Shown here: one piece after another, positions 26,762-35,075 of the stretch
Position numbering within the stretch: position 1 is the first letter of the stretch
Layout of the letters: each line of letters opens with the position of its first letter
Assembly: GCA_039029395.1 (NCBI GenBank)
Contig: JBCCGG010000004.1
Span: forward strand, 62,001-126,000
DNA length: 64,000 nt
Reading direction: 5' to 3'
Source of the DNA: JBCCGG01 sp039029395
GTDB lineage: Bacteria; Pseudomonadota; Alphaproteobacteria; Kiloniellales; JAKSDN01
The notes under the pieces: generated by a model
Databases searched by the model: none
Seen by the model: the letters and a program-made list of their open reading frames with translations, nothing else
What the model was told of the DNA's origin: nothing
Program-made: the position numbers and the translations under genes

Positions 26762-26908
26762 GAAGTCGCCTTCGACGCGGTCCAGCGCTCGACCCGCCAC
26801 AAGTCGGGCCTGGCGCTCCGCTTCCCGCGCATCCACCGCATCCGCTGGGACAAGCCGGTGGAGGAGGCGGAAAGAGTCGAGACGGTGGAGCGGTGGATCG
26901 AGGGGTGA
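26762..26908 (+). pseudogene. duplicated 3' end of the ATP-dependent DNA ligase gene
   Basis: 147 bp that translate, in frame to a TGA, to the last ~48 residues of the ligase (EVAFDAVQRSTRHKSGLALR onward). They correspond exactly in length to 25260-25406. The copies differ at many silent positions and a few residues (A/T in QRSA/TRH, LAG versus VER near the end). The second copy is therefore not a fresh duplication but either the displaced original or an imported relative. GC content returns to the chromosomal level from here on. It has no start codon and is not expected to make protein alone. Confidence 0.85.
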
Positions 26909-26930
26909 GGGTTTCCTGTGTAGAACAGAA

Positions 26931-26958
26931 CGAGGGGGCAACCGAAGTTGCCCCCTCG
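26931..26958 (-). terminator. strong hairpin terminator with UUCG loop (minus strand)
   Basis: A perfect 12-bp stem (CGAGGGGGCAAC / GTTGCCCCCTCG) with a 4-nt loop. Read on the minus strand the loop is TTCG and is followed by the T-rich TTCTGTTCT, so it terminates the secreted-protein gene that ends at 26996. Confidence 0.75.
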
Positions 26959-26995
26959 TGGCGCTCGCTTGTTCAAGGACCTGAGTGCGAGCGCC

Positions 26996-27949
26996 TTATG
27001 GTGTGCAAGCGGGTGTCAGCACATTGAAGGCCGGACCGTAGCTGGCGATGCATTCCACGATGCCCCCACCGGCGAAGGCCGGGCCGATCAGCAGGCTGGT
27101 GACGAGCAGCGCCTCGTTCGTGTTCTCGACCCGGACGCTCTTCGAGCTGCCTTCGAAGACCGAGCCCGTGGCGATCACCTTCGCATTGTTCTCGGTGATG
27201 AGCGTCATGCCGTTTTGGGCGCCGTGGGCGCGCACGTCGGTCATGCGCACGTTGGAATGACCGATGACCTGGATCGCGGTGCCGTTGGTGGCGGGCGTCC
27301 CGGCGTAGACCGTGACGTGGTCGAGATCGACCTCGATCACCTGGCGTTCGTCAGCCGGCGAAATGCTTATGCCCTTCGGAATGGCATCCGCTTCCTCGGC
27401 TTCGGCAATCACCGTCACGTTCGCCAGGCGGGAGTTGTTCCGGCGCATCATGATACCGCGCGCGCTGTCGACGCCGGTCGCTTCGACGGTCACTTGACGA
27501 AGCTCGGAGTTGGCCGCCACTTGGATCGCGGGTATCCGCTCGCTGCGGATGATCGTGGTGTTCTGACCGGATCCTTCGATGTCCACGTAGGCGTTCATCC
27601 AAATGACCGAGGTGGATTCGCAGTCGTAGATGCCCGGCTCCAGCTTGATCAGGTAGGGATCGCTCTCGGTCGCGATGTCGGTCTCGTCCAAAGCGTCGAG
27701 CAGGGCAGTGCAGTTGTCGGCCGGCGTCCCGTCGGCGCGCACCAGGATCGTGGTCAGGAAGACGGCGTCGGGCGCCAGCTCGCGGGGGCCGACCGCTCCG
27801 GCCTCGAGTTCCGGGCCTTGGACGCAGTCGACGCAGTCCAGGTCGTTTGCGACGTTCTTGGCTGCGGCCGGCGTGCTGTAGAGAACGGCGGCCGCGAGGA
27901 GCGCGGGCACCGCGATGGTCTCACGTAGGTGTCTGTTAAAGGCGTACAT
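26996..27949 (-). CDS. secreted parallel-beta-helix-like protein
   Basis: 317 residues. A signal peptide is visible (basic start MYAFNRHLRET, hydrophobic core, cleavage near STPAAA-K, about residue 30). Cys pairs follow in DCVDCVQG. The body has repeating short beta strands with Asn/Val/Thr ladders (for example GSGQNTTIIRSER, RGIMMRRNNSRLANVTV), as in right-handed beta-helix proteins. The start at 27949 has GGGAGGGC upstream. An exported or surface structural/carbohydrate-related role is likely; no catalytic motif is seen. Divergent from the SnoaL-like gene. Confidence 0.7.
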   Translation of the reverse strand: MYAFNRHLRETIAVPALLAAAVLYSTPAAAKNVANDLDCVDCVQGPELEAGAVGPRELAPDAVFLTTILVRADGTPADNCTALLDALDETDIATESDPYLIKLEPGIYDCESTSVIWMNAYVDIEGSGQNTTIIRSERIPAIQVAANSELRQVTVEATGVDSARGIMMRRNNSRLANVTVIAEAEEADAIPKGISISPADERQVIEVDLDHVTVYAGTPATNGTAIQVIGHSNVRMTDVRAHGAQNGMTLITENNAKVIATGSVFEGSSKSVRVENTNEALLVTSLLIGPAFAGGGIVECIASYGPAFNVLTPACTP

Positions 27950-28140
27950 GGCTTGCCCTCCCGTTCTGGGCTGTGAAGGGGTACCGGTGGCCGCACTGTT
28001 CCCGGAGCGGCACGGTGTTGGCTGCCGATACAACTGGGGAAGGACTGTTTCAGCTTGACAGCTATAGGGCGGCTATTGTGTTTCAGTTGTATCAACGCAA
28101 AAGCGCGTCGCGCGCGATCGCCGATCGGGGGAGTGTCGTG

Positions 28141-28518
28141 ATGGCCCAGGATGCAAGCCGCGAGCCCGCACGCGATCCACAGGATTTGGAGCGCTTGCTA
28201 ATTGCCCGGCAGTGGGCGGGGGACGTCGAGGGCATGGCGGCGCTTTACGAGCCGGACGCCGTGCTCGACAGCGGCGAAGGCCAGGTCATCCACGGCAAGG
28301 CCGCGATCCGCGCGTTCTTCGCGGAGCTTAGTGCGAGCGGCAGCAAATTCGCGGCCGGCCGGCAAAGCCCGGCTGTGGTCAGCGGGGACTTGGCGCTGAC
28401 CTCGACCCGGCTGCCCGACGGCAGCGTCACTGCCGAGGTCGCCCGCCGGCAAAGCGACGGCACCTGGCTATGGGTGATCGATCGCTTTGCCGTTGCCCAG
28501 GAGCCGTCGGGTGAATAA
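28141..28518 (+). CDS. SnoaL-like/DUF4440 nuclear-transport-factor-2-fold protein
   Basis: A 125-residue single-domain NTF2-like protein. The pattern LLIARQWAGDVEGMAALYEPDAV, then GKAAIRAFFAEL and a C-terminal DGTWLWVIDRFAV matches the SnoaL/DUF4440 fold. Such proteins are small ketosteroid-isomerase-like enzymes or ligand binders; no specific substrate. Start ATG 28141 with GGGGGAG upstream. The 190-bp gap to the divergent secreted-protein gene holds both promoters. Confidence 0.75.
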   Translation: MAQDASREPARDPQDLERLLIARQWAGDVEGMAALYEPDAVLDSGEGQVIHGKAAIRAFFAELSASGSKFAAGRQSPAVVSGDLALTSTRLPDGSVTAEVARRQSDGTWLWVIDRFAVAQEPSGE

Positions 28519-28596
28519 ACGCGGCCAAGTCGCCCGTCCCGCGCTTTTGCCGGTGCGATCTTTGACGCTCTGAAATGCAGCGGCTAGGCTGGCCCC

Positions 28597-29220
28597 ATGC
28601 TTGCCGATCTGCTCAGCGTCGCCGGTCTTACCGCCTTGATCATGATCAGCCCTGGGCCCGACCTGGCGCTGGTCGCGCGCAACACGGTGATCGGCGGCAA
28701 GAGCGCGGGCGGCTGGACCAGCGCGGGCGTGCTGACCGGCAACCTGGTTCATTTCTCCTACTGTCTGGCCGGCGTCGGTTGGCTGATCGCGACCAGCGCG
28801 GTCGCCTTCACGGTTCTCAAGCTGGCTGGCGGCGCCTACCTGATCTACCTCGGCATCCAGAGTCTGCGGCCGGGTCCGGCCCACGCCGAGGCCATCGAGC
28901 CGGCCATCGGCCACGGCCGGCGCTGGTGGGTGCAGGGCCTCTTGAACAACCTGCTCAATCCCAAGGGCCCGCTGTTTTACCTTGGAGTCATTGCGGTCTT
29001 CGTCGCGCCGGACTCGAGCCAAATCTACATGGCCCTGTTGCTCCTAACCACGATCGGCGTCAGCGCGGCCTTCTGGGTACTTTTCGTCTATGTGCTGCAG
29101 ATCGCTTCCGTGCGCAGCCGCCTGCGCAAGGCTGGGCGCTGGATCGGCCGTCTGCTCGGCGCGGTGCTGGTCGCGCTCGGCATTCGCCTGTGGTTGACCG
29201 AAGCGCCGGACTTTTCGTGA
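28597..29220 (+). CDS. LysE/RhtB-family amino-acid exporter
   Basis: A 207-residue, six-helix membrane protein. It opens with the family signature near residue 17, MISPGPDLALVARNT. LKLAGGAYLIYLGIQSLRPG follows after helix 3 and GLLNNLLNPKGPLFYLG in the middle. These proteins export amino acids or homoserine lactones by proton exchange. The next gene starts 54 bp later, possibly cotranscribed. Confidence 0.88.
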   Translation: MLADLLSVAGLTALIMISPGPDLALVARNTVIGGKSAGGWTSAGVLTGNLVHFSYCLAGVGWLIATSAVAFTVLKLAGGAYLIYLGIQSLRPGPAHAEAIEPAIGHGRRWWVQGLLNNLLNPKGPLFYLGVIAVFVAPDSSQIYMALLLLTTIGVSAAFWVLFVYVLQIASVRSRLRKAGRWIGRLLGAVLVALGIRLWLTEAPDFS

Positions 29221-29274
29221 GCCCAAACATGCCGTCGCCAGGAGAAGATTGGCGAGAGTTCTCGGACGGACAAC

Positions 29275-30213
29275 ATGCGCGAAGAAAGAGTCACCTTTTT
29301 CAGTGACGGCTTGAGACTATCGGGCCGCTGGTTCCTGCCGGAAGGCGGTGCGGGAACGCCCGGTTTGCCGATTGTGATCGTGCTCTCGGGCTACACCGGG
29401 CTGGTCGATCAGCTGCCCGCCATGGTGGCGCGCAGCTTGACCGCCAGGGGCTATCCCTGTTTCGGCTTCGACTTTCGCGGCTGGGGCGAGAGCGAAGGCG
29501 ATCCGGACCAGGTGCTCTTGGAAGAGCAGCAGCGCGACATTGTCTACGCGGCGGCCTACTGCGCGGCGCGCGGCGAGGCCGAGGGCCGGAAGGTCGTGGT
29601 CGCCGGATGGGGCATGGCGGCGGGTCTCGCGATCAAGGCGGCGCGCCTGCAGCCGGATATCGCCGGCCTGATCGCCATGAACGGTTTCGTCAACAACCGG
29701 CGGGTACAAGAGGCCTTGCGCGGCGCCGACGGCTGGTCGGCCTTTCAGGAATTTCTGCGGCGGGAGTTCCGGCGCCACGCCTTGGACGGGGCGGCCGGCG
29801 GCTATGCGCCCTTCTCGGTTTATCCGCTCGACCCGGCGACCACGGAGGAGCTTTACCACGAGGGCCGGGCGGCCGCCGACAACACCCGGAGGCAGGGGCC
29901 CGGCGGCGGCTTCATCGAGCCGCCCGAGGTTTCCCTGTCCTTTGCCTGCTCCCTGATCGATTTCGAGATCGAAGGGGATCTTTCCATGCTTGCCGCGCGT
30001 CCCCTGCTGATCGTCCACGGGCACGACAACGCGCTGCACCCGGCCGGCGAGGCCGAGGCGCTTGCGGCACATTATCCGGGCCCGAATGAGCTGCTTCTGC
30101 TCGAAGGGGCCAAGCACCTGGATTGGATGGAACCGGACGCACCGGCGTTCCGGCGCTTTCTGGAAAGGCTCGACCGTTGGGTAAAGGCGCAGGGCCTTGG
30201 GCGCGCGCCGTGA
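29275..30213 (+). CDS. alpha/beta-hydrolase-fold protein lacking the nucleophile serine
   Basis: 312 residues with the X-Pro-peptidase/serine-aminopeptidase-like fold: oxyanion region VLSGYTGLVDQLP, the conserved FDFRGWGESEGDP and a C-terminal HGHDNALHP and KHLDWM with acid and His. The nucleophile elbow at residues 111-115 reads GWGMA, so position 113 is Gly where Ser is expected. It may be catalytically inactive, use another residue, or be a binding protein or acyltransferase. Its TGA overlaps the GTG of the broken GNAT gene. Confidence 0.75.
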   Translation: MREERVTFFSDGLRLSGRWFLPEGGAGTPGLPIVIVLSGYTGLVDQLPAMVARSLTARGYPCFGFDFRGWGESEGDPDQVLLEEQQRDIVYAAAYCAARGEAEGRKVVVAGWGMAAGLAIKAARLQPDIAGLIAMNGFVNNRRVQEALRGADGWSAFQEFLRREFRRHALDGAAGGYAPFSVYPLDPATTEELYHEGRAAADNTRRQGPGGGFIEPPEVSLSFACSLIDFEIEGDLSMLAARPLLIVHGHDNALHPAGEAEALAAHYPGPNELLLLEGAKHLDWMEPDAPAFRRFLERLDRWVKAQGLGRAP

Positions 30214-30665
30214 AACTTCGTGCGGCAGTCGGAAGCGAGCTTCCGGCGCTCTCCGCGCTTTGCCTGCGCTCGAAAGGGCACTGGGGCTACGACGCGGCCT
30301 TCATGGAAGCCTGCGCCTAGGAGCTGACCTTGACGGTCGAGGAGCTGACCAGCACCTCGATCGCCGTTGCCGAGCGCATTGGAGAGGCGGTCGGCGTCGT
30401 GTAGGTGACGGTCGAGGATGGGGTCTGCGATCTGCTTAAGCTCTTCGTCGAGCCGGCCGAGATGGGCCGGGGCATCGGCGCGGCTTTGTTCGCCTGGGCG
30501 GTTTCGGAGGCGCGCCGCCAGGGTGCCAGGCTGATGACCATCGAGGCCGACCCGGACGCCGAAGCCTTCTACCGCAAGATGGGCGCGCGCACCGTCGGCA
30601 CCGCGCCCTCCGGCTCGGTCCCCGGGCGCAGCCTGCCAATGCTGGCATTTGACTTGACTGATTAG
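30210..30665 (+). pseudogene. GNAT acetyltransferase interrupted by two in-frame TAG codons
   Basis: Reading from GTG 30210 (overlapping the preceding stop), 152 codons stay in one frame and look like a complete small GNAT protein. The N-terminus has SALCLRSKGHWGYDAAFME, and the acetyl-CoA-binding part is LFVEPAEMGRGIGAALFAWA with YRKMGA near the end. Two TAG codons at 30318-30320 and 30402-30404 interrupt it; there is no frameshift. TAG is a normal stop in neighbouring genes, so this is most simply a recent pseudogene. A shorter protein could start at the GTG at 30405. Confidence 0.8.
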
Positions 30666-30666
30666 C

Positions 30667-32604
30667 CTACCCCGGCAGGCCGGCGGCGCGCAGAGCCTCG
30701 GCAATGCGGTGCCGCACGGCCGCGCTGCGGTAGGGCTGGCCCTTGACATAGGGAGCGACCTGGAAGCTAGGCTCGATGCGCAGCACCTCCTGGCCGGCGG
30801 CCCGCGCCTCGCTCAAGCGACCCGCTTCCGCGAGGGCGCAGGCGAGCGGGATATGGGCATAGATGTAATCGGGGTCGCGCGCCAAAGAGGCACGAGCCAT
30901 GGCGACGCACTCGTCCAATCGGCCCTGCGCGAAATGAACCTCCGACACGGTTCCCGGATACCAGGCCGGATAGATCGGACAGTACCGCATGGCCTGGCCG
31001 AGCAGGGCCTCAGCCTCCTTCATCCGGTCACAGTACATCAGGACGATTGCCTTGATCGCTAGGACTTTCGAGTTCCTGGTGCCGAGGCGCTGGGCGGACT
31101 CGCTCTGGGCCAGTGCTTCGTCATGCTCCTCACGGGACAGGTGAACCATGGCTTTCAGCATCCAGGTCTCGGCGTTCTCCGGATCGATCGCCAAGGAGCG
31201 CTCGGCGGTCTCGAGCGCCTGGGTGAGCGACTCATCCGGCGCCGCGCTCCATCCGTTGAAGGCGTCCATCCAATGGGCCCAGCCCAGGAGCGCGATTGCC
31301 GAGCCGTAGTTCGGGTCCAGCCGCAGGGCCTGCTCGGCCAGGCGCCGGCCTTCCACGAGGTCCTCCCGGCGGTGGCCTTGCATCAGGTCGTTGGCCTGAA
31401 GCTGCAGCTCCCAGGCTTCCAGATTGTCGGTGCCGCGCGCCGCGATGCGCGCCCGCTCGCCCTCGGTCAGCTTGATCTGCAGCGCCAGGGCGACTTCCCG
31501 GGTGATCTCGTCCTGCAGGGCGAAGACGTCATCGACCACTCGGTCGTAGCGCTCGGCCCAGATGTGGCGGCCATCGGTGGCATCGATCAGCTGCGCGCTG
31601 ATGCGCACCCGCGCCGCACTTCGCTGCACGCTGCCTTCGAGCACATAGTGCACGCCCTGCTCGCGGCCGACCTGCTTCACGTCGACTGCGCGGTCCTTGT
31701 AGGCGAAGCTCGAGGTGCGCGCGACGACGAAGAGCTTGGGGATTTTCGACAGGGCGGTGATGATGTCTTCGGCGATGCAGTCAGCGAAATGGGCTTGTTC
31801 GGCATCGCCCGAGAGATCGGCGAAGGGCAGCACGGCGATCGACGGCTCTTTCGGTAGTGGCAGGGGCTCGGCCGCGACGATCGCCAGCTCGGGGGCTGGC
31901 GTGCCGTCACGAATCTCCCGGGCAAGGCGCTCGGTCTCGGGCTCGGGCGCGACGCTGAGCTCGGCGGCCAGCAGATCCCGGCAGGTCTGATAGTGCTGGA
32001 GCGCCAAGGCCCGCTCGCCGCTCCTGGCGTAGATTTCCATAAGCGCGCGGTGGGCGCTTTCCCGCAAGGGATCGAGCGCCAGGAGCCGCTGGACGGTGGC
32101 AAGTGCTGCGCCGTCATCCTGGTGGCGCAGGAGCGCCTGAAGCGCGTCGCAGGCCCGCTCGTTCAGGCGCCGGCGCTGGTCGCGCAGCCAACCTTCGAAG
32201 GCCGGGTCCCGAACGCCGGTGCCGTGGAGCAGATCACCCCGGTAGAGCGCAATCGCCTCCTCAAGCGTGGCCGGCGTGCCTTGCTCGACAAGCTGTTCAA
32301 AGGCCGCCACATCCACCTTGACGTCATCGAGCGCGACTCGGTCTCGTCCGGCGAATAGCGGCGCGGCGCCGTCCAGCGCTTTGCGCAGTTGGGCGAGGGA
32401 CTGACGCAAGCTGGCGCGCGCCTGCTCTTGACCCCGGTCGCTCCATAGCAGAGCGACCAACTCGTCGCGGGTGCAGGTCTGGTCGGGGCTGAGCGCCAGA
32501 TAAGCGAGCAGCGCCTGGGCCTTTTGGCCTTTGAGCGCAAGCGTCTCCCCCGAGGCAAGGCGCGCCTCGAAGCCGCCCAACAGAGTGATGGTCAAGGACG
32601 CCAC
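30667..32604 (-). CDS. BTAD/TPR transcriptional regulator with TolB-like domain
   Basis: 645 residues. An N-terminal OmpR-like winged helix (about 1-95, with LKGQKAQALLAYLALSP) is followed by a bacterial transcriptional activation domain (about 96-240). A TolB-N-like segment starts PSIAVLPFADLSGD (about 255-375), with the SFAYKDRAVDVKQVGREQGV block usual in adenylate-cyclase/CadC-type regulators. TPR repeats fill the rest. Such one-protein regulators activate nearby genes on an unknown signal. It converges on the GNAT pseudogene with no gap. Targets cannot be named. Confidence 0.85.
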   Translation of the reverse strand: MASLTITLLGGFEARLASGETLALKGQKAQALLAYLALSPDQTCTRDELVALLWSDRGQEQARASLRQSLAQLRKALDGAAPLFAGRDRVALDDVKVDVAAFEQLVEQGTPATLEEAIALYRGDLLHGTGVRDPAFEGWLRDQRRRLNERACDALQALLRHQDDGAALATVQRLLALDPLRESAHRALMEIYARSGERALALQHYQTCRDLLAAELSVAPEPETERLAREIRDGTPAPELAIVAAEPLPLPKEPSIAVLPFADLSGDAEQAHFADCIAEDIITALSKIPKLFVVARTSSFAYKDRAVDVKQVGREQGVHYVLEGSVQRSAARVRISAQLIDATDGRHIWAERYDRVVDDVFALQDEITREVALALQIKLTEGERARIAARGTDNLEAWELQLQANDLMQGHRREDLVEGRRLAEQALRLDPNYGSAIALLGWAHWMDAFNGWSAAPDESLTQALETAERSLAIDPENAETWMLKAMVHLSREEHDEALAQSESAQRLGTRNSKVLAIKAIVLMYCDRMKEAEALLGQAMRYCPIYPAWYPGTVSEVHFAQGRLDECVAMARASLARDPDYIYAHIPLACALAEAGRLSEARAAGQEVLRIEPSFQVAPYVKGQPYRSAAVRHRIAEALRAAGLPG

Positions 32605-32734
32605 GATATTTCTTTCAGGTTAAAACCGACGAATGCAATCCTAGCCCAGGCTCACCCCTAGGCAAAGCGGCCGTGGATCATCACCCGGTCTTTGCTGCTA
32701 GACTGGAGTGCATCCTTGTCAGCGGACCGTGCCC

Positions 32735-33499
32735 ATGACCCCGAGCGACTTTGAGCAAACCCGAGAAAGCTACGACGCCCTGGCCCAGTCCTACCGGCAA
32801 GCCAAGACCCTGCCTTTCGTGGAGTATGTGCTGCGCCACAGCCTTCTGCGCCTGGCCGGCGGGCTGGAGGGCAAGTCGGTGCTGGACCTCGGCTGCGGCG
32901 AAGGTCACAACACCCGTCTGGCGAAACAGGCCGGTGCGGAGCGGGTGCTGGGCGTCGACATCTCTCGAGAGATGATCAATCTGGCGGAGGAGATCGAGCG
33001 GGCTCTTCCGCTCGGCTGCCGCTACCAGGTCGCCGACGTCGCCGATTTGGCCCTGAAGGACTCTTTTGATCTGGTGCTCGGCGTCTTCCTCTTGAACTAC
33101 GCCGCCGACCGGGCGCAGCTGCTCTCCCTCTGCCAAACGATAGCGCGCGCCCTTCGGCCTGGCGGCCGCTTCGTCGGCCTCAACACCAACATGGCGCTCG
33201 ATCCGTCGCACTACGATGATTGCCGCAAGTACGGCCGCTGGATGACCACCACGGCGGCGCGTGCCGAGGGTGACGTGATCGCGGTCCATCTGGGCGACCC
33301 GGACGGCGATGCGGTGCGCTTGGAGAATCACTATCTAAGCCCCGCGACCTACGAGTCCGCCTTCGCCGAGGCCGGCCTGCGGGAGTTCGGATGGCATGGC
33401 CCCTGGGTCTCACAGGTCGGCATCGAGGCCTTTGCGCCGGGCTATTGGGAGGCCTTCCTCGCCGCGCCGCCGGTGATCGGTCTGCAGGCCGTGAAATAG
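32735..33499 (+). CDS. class I SAM-dependent methyltransferase
   Basis: A 254-residue methyltransferase. Motif I is VLDLGCGEGHNTRLA (near residue 52), followed by GVDISREMINLAE, and the post-motif FDLVLGVFLLNYA. FVGLNTNMALDP follows late in the fold. Small-molecule acceptor likely, not identifiable. Divergent from the regulator across 130 bp. A TTG at 32708 is a possible but weaker start. Confidence 0.85.
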   Translation: MTPSDFEQTRESYDALAQSYRQAKTLPFVEYVLRHSLLRLAGGLEGKSVLDLGCGEGHNTRLAKQAGAERVLGVDISREMINLAEEIERALPLGCRYQVADVADLALKDSFDLVLGVFLLNYAADRAQLLSLCQTIARALRPGGRFVGLNTNMALDPSHYDDCRKYGRWMTTTAARAEGDVIAVHLGDPDGDAVRLENHYLSPATYESAFAEAGLREFGWHGPWVSQVGIEAFAPGYWEAFLAAPPVIGLQAVK

Positions 33500-33512
33500 A
33501 CCCGGCCTTGGC

Positions 33513-34154
33513 TCAGGTCGAGCGATCCAGCGGCACGGTGATCTCGTAGAGCAGAAAGACCGTCATGGCCAGGAGGCGGAGATCGGGCAGGGCGCGCGCA
33601 CTCTCCAAACGCAACACGGGATCGCTCGTGGTCACTAGTGTCTTGAAGAATCCGCGCAGGCCCCGCGCCTTGATCTTCTCGCGCTTTTCCTCGGTGACCG
33701 CGCCTAGCACCCGTTCGCCAGCCATGAAGACATAGCGCGAGACCGCGCCGCCCAGCGCCTGCATGGCGATCTTGTCGGTCAAGGACTGGGGATCGATAAC
33801 CCGAAACAGCTCGTTGCCCGCGCCGTCGAGCACGGCCCAAAAGCCCTTGGCGACGATCTTCTGGTCGAGCACGCCGATTGCGGTGCCGTCCGCCACGGTG
33901 ACCGGCCAGCGCATGGGCATGATCTTGCGATGGGGCGCGATAGAGAACGCGGACGCGCCGTTCGGATCGCGGAAGCTCACCTGATGGGATGCCGCGTGCC
34001 CGATCACGTCGCCCTCGAACAATAGTTGGCGATCGCTGCCGTCCTCCAGCGCGTCTTCCCGGCACACCCGAATGGTACGCCGGTAACCCTTGGGCTTTCC
34101 CTTGTAGTCGCTGTCGCGCTGGAGCCGAATCGCCAGCGCGGATGGCGAAAACAT
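33513..34154 (-). CDS. LURP-one/scramblase-like hypothetical protein
   Basis: 213 residues, soluble until a hydrophobic stretch near the C-terminus (LRLLAMTVFLLYEITV, about 190-205). The body has the repeated beta-strand pattern of Tubby-like/LURP-one proteins (VSFRDPNGASAFSI, WAVLDGAGNELFRV), with a strand-turn-strand rhythm. The family includes phospholipid scramblase homologues; function in bacteria is mostly unknown. The assignment rests on pattern only. Confidence 0.55.
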   Translation of the reverse strand: MFSPSALAIRLQRDSDYKGKPKGYRRTIRVCREDALEDGSDRQLLFEGDVIGHAASHQVSFRDPNGASAFSIAPHRKIMPMRWPVTVADGTAIGVLDQKIVAKGFWAVLDGAGNELFRVIDPQSLTDKIAMQALGGAVSRYVFMAGERVLGAVTEEKREKIKARGLRGFFKTLVTTSDPVLRLESARALPDLRLLAMTVFLLYEITVPLDRST

Positions 34155-34234
34155 GGTCGCTGGGTCCTCTCTTTGCCAGGGCCGAAAGCTTGCCTAGCAC
34201 GGCTTTCTTAACAAAACGCGCGCCTGCAAAGGAC

Positions 34235-35011
34235 CTATTGGGGCGTTGCGTCCGGCCTGTGCCGAACGAACGGTGAGTGCACCGGTGCGCCGGAAATCAG
34301 CCTCTTGCTATCATCGAAGTGGTGGTCGCGATTGTAGGGGACCAGGGGTCTCGAAGCGAGGGTCTCCAGCGCGGTGGTCCAGCGCTCGGCGTAGGTGTCC
34401 AGGGTGCTCAAGCCGCTATCGTGGCCTTCCACGAAAGCGACGCCGCCGACGCCATGAAAGATCTCTGGCTCGAAGACCTCAAAGCCCAGATACCTGAAGG
34501 AGAAGAGAATCGGCCAAAGATGAAGCCGCGTGTCGCCCTCTCTTCCGTTATGAGAGCAGGCCTCTTCGCTCGCGCCGGTGGTGACGCAGGCGATCATCTT
34601 CTTGCCGGCGCAGATGCCTTTGTCGTACCGCATGACGCTCCGATACATGCGGCCATAGACGAAAACCCGGTCCATCCAGCCCTTGAGAATGGCGGGCATG
34701 CCGAACCACCAAAGGGGGAAATGAACGATCAAGAGATCGCTGTCCAAAATGTTTTGGACTTCCACGCTGACATCCGACGGGGTGGTTTCGTTGTCCGCAT
34801 TGTGGCGCTGTTCGGTTTGCGCGTGAAACACATCGGTGTTCTTGCGGGCGCTGTAATGGTGCGGCCCTTCGCGCGGGTCGAAGTCCATGGCGTAGAGGTC
34901 GCTCAGCGTGGTCTGCCATCCCGCGGTGCCGAGCACCTTTTGCGAGACGCCCGATAGCTGTGCGTTGAACGACTTCGCCTCGGGGTGCGCCAGGACGATG
35001 TGGGCCTTCAT
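34235..35011 (-). CDS. flavodoxin-fold NAD(P)H:quinone oxidoreductase
   Basis: A 258-residue member of the Flavodoxin_2 (MdaB/KefF/NQO) family, with N-terminal FMN/FAD loop IVLAHPEAKSFNAQL and the hallmark FPLWWFGMPAILKGWMDRVF (about residues 100-119). VTTGASEEACS precedes the C-terminal lid. It reduces quinones or nitro compounds by two electrons. Start 35011 is preferred (GAGGAG 7 nt upstream); the ATG at 35017 sits too near that site. Confidence 0.85.
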   Translation of the reverse strand: MKAHIVLAHPEAKSFNAQLSGVSQKVLGTAGWQTTLSDLYAMDFDPREGPHHYSARKNTDVFHAQTEQRHNADNETTPSDVSVEVQNILDSDLLIVHFPLWWFGMPAILKGWMDRVFVYGRMYRSVMRYDKGICAGKKMIACVTTGASEEACSHNGREGDTRLHLWPILFSFRYLGFEVFEPEIFHGVGGVAFVEGHDSGLSTLDTYAERWTTALETLASRPLVPYNRDHHFDDSKRLISGAPVHSPFVRHRPDATPQ

Positions 35012-35075
35012 TCGCATGCTCCTCGTCGTGCCAATTTGCCTTTGCCGCCTTGTCCTCTGGACCTCTCCCTTGCCC

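Noticed and set aside
30210..30665. Stop-codon reassignment (TAG as sense)
   Set aside because: Other genes in the window end in TAG (for example the exporter ending at 2065 and the peptide ending at 55935), so recoding is not supported.
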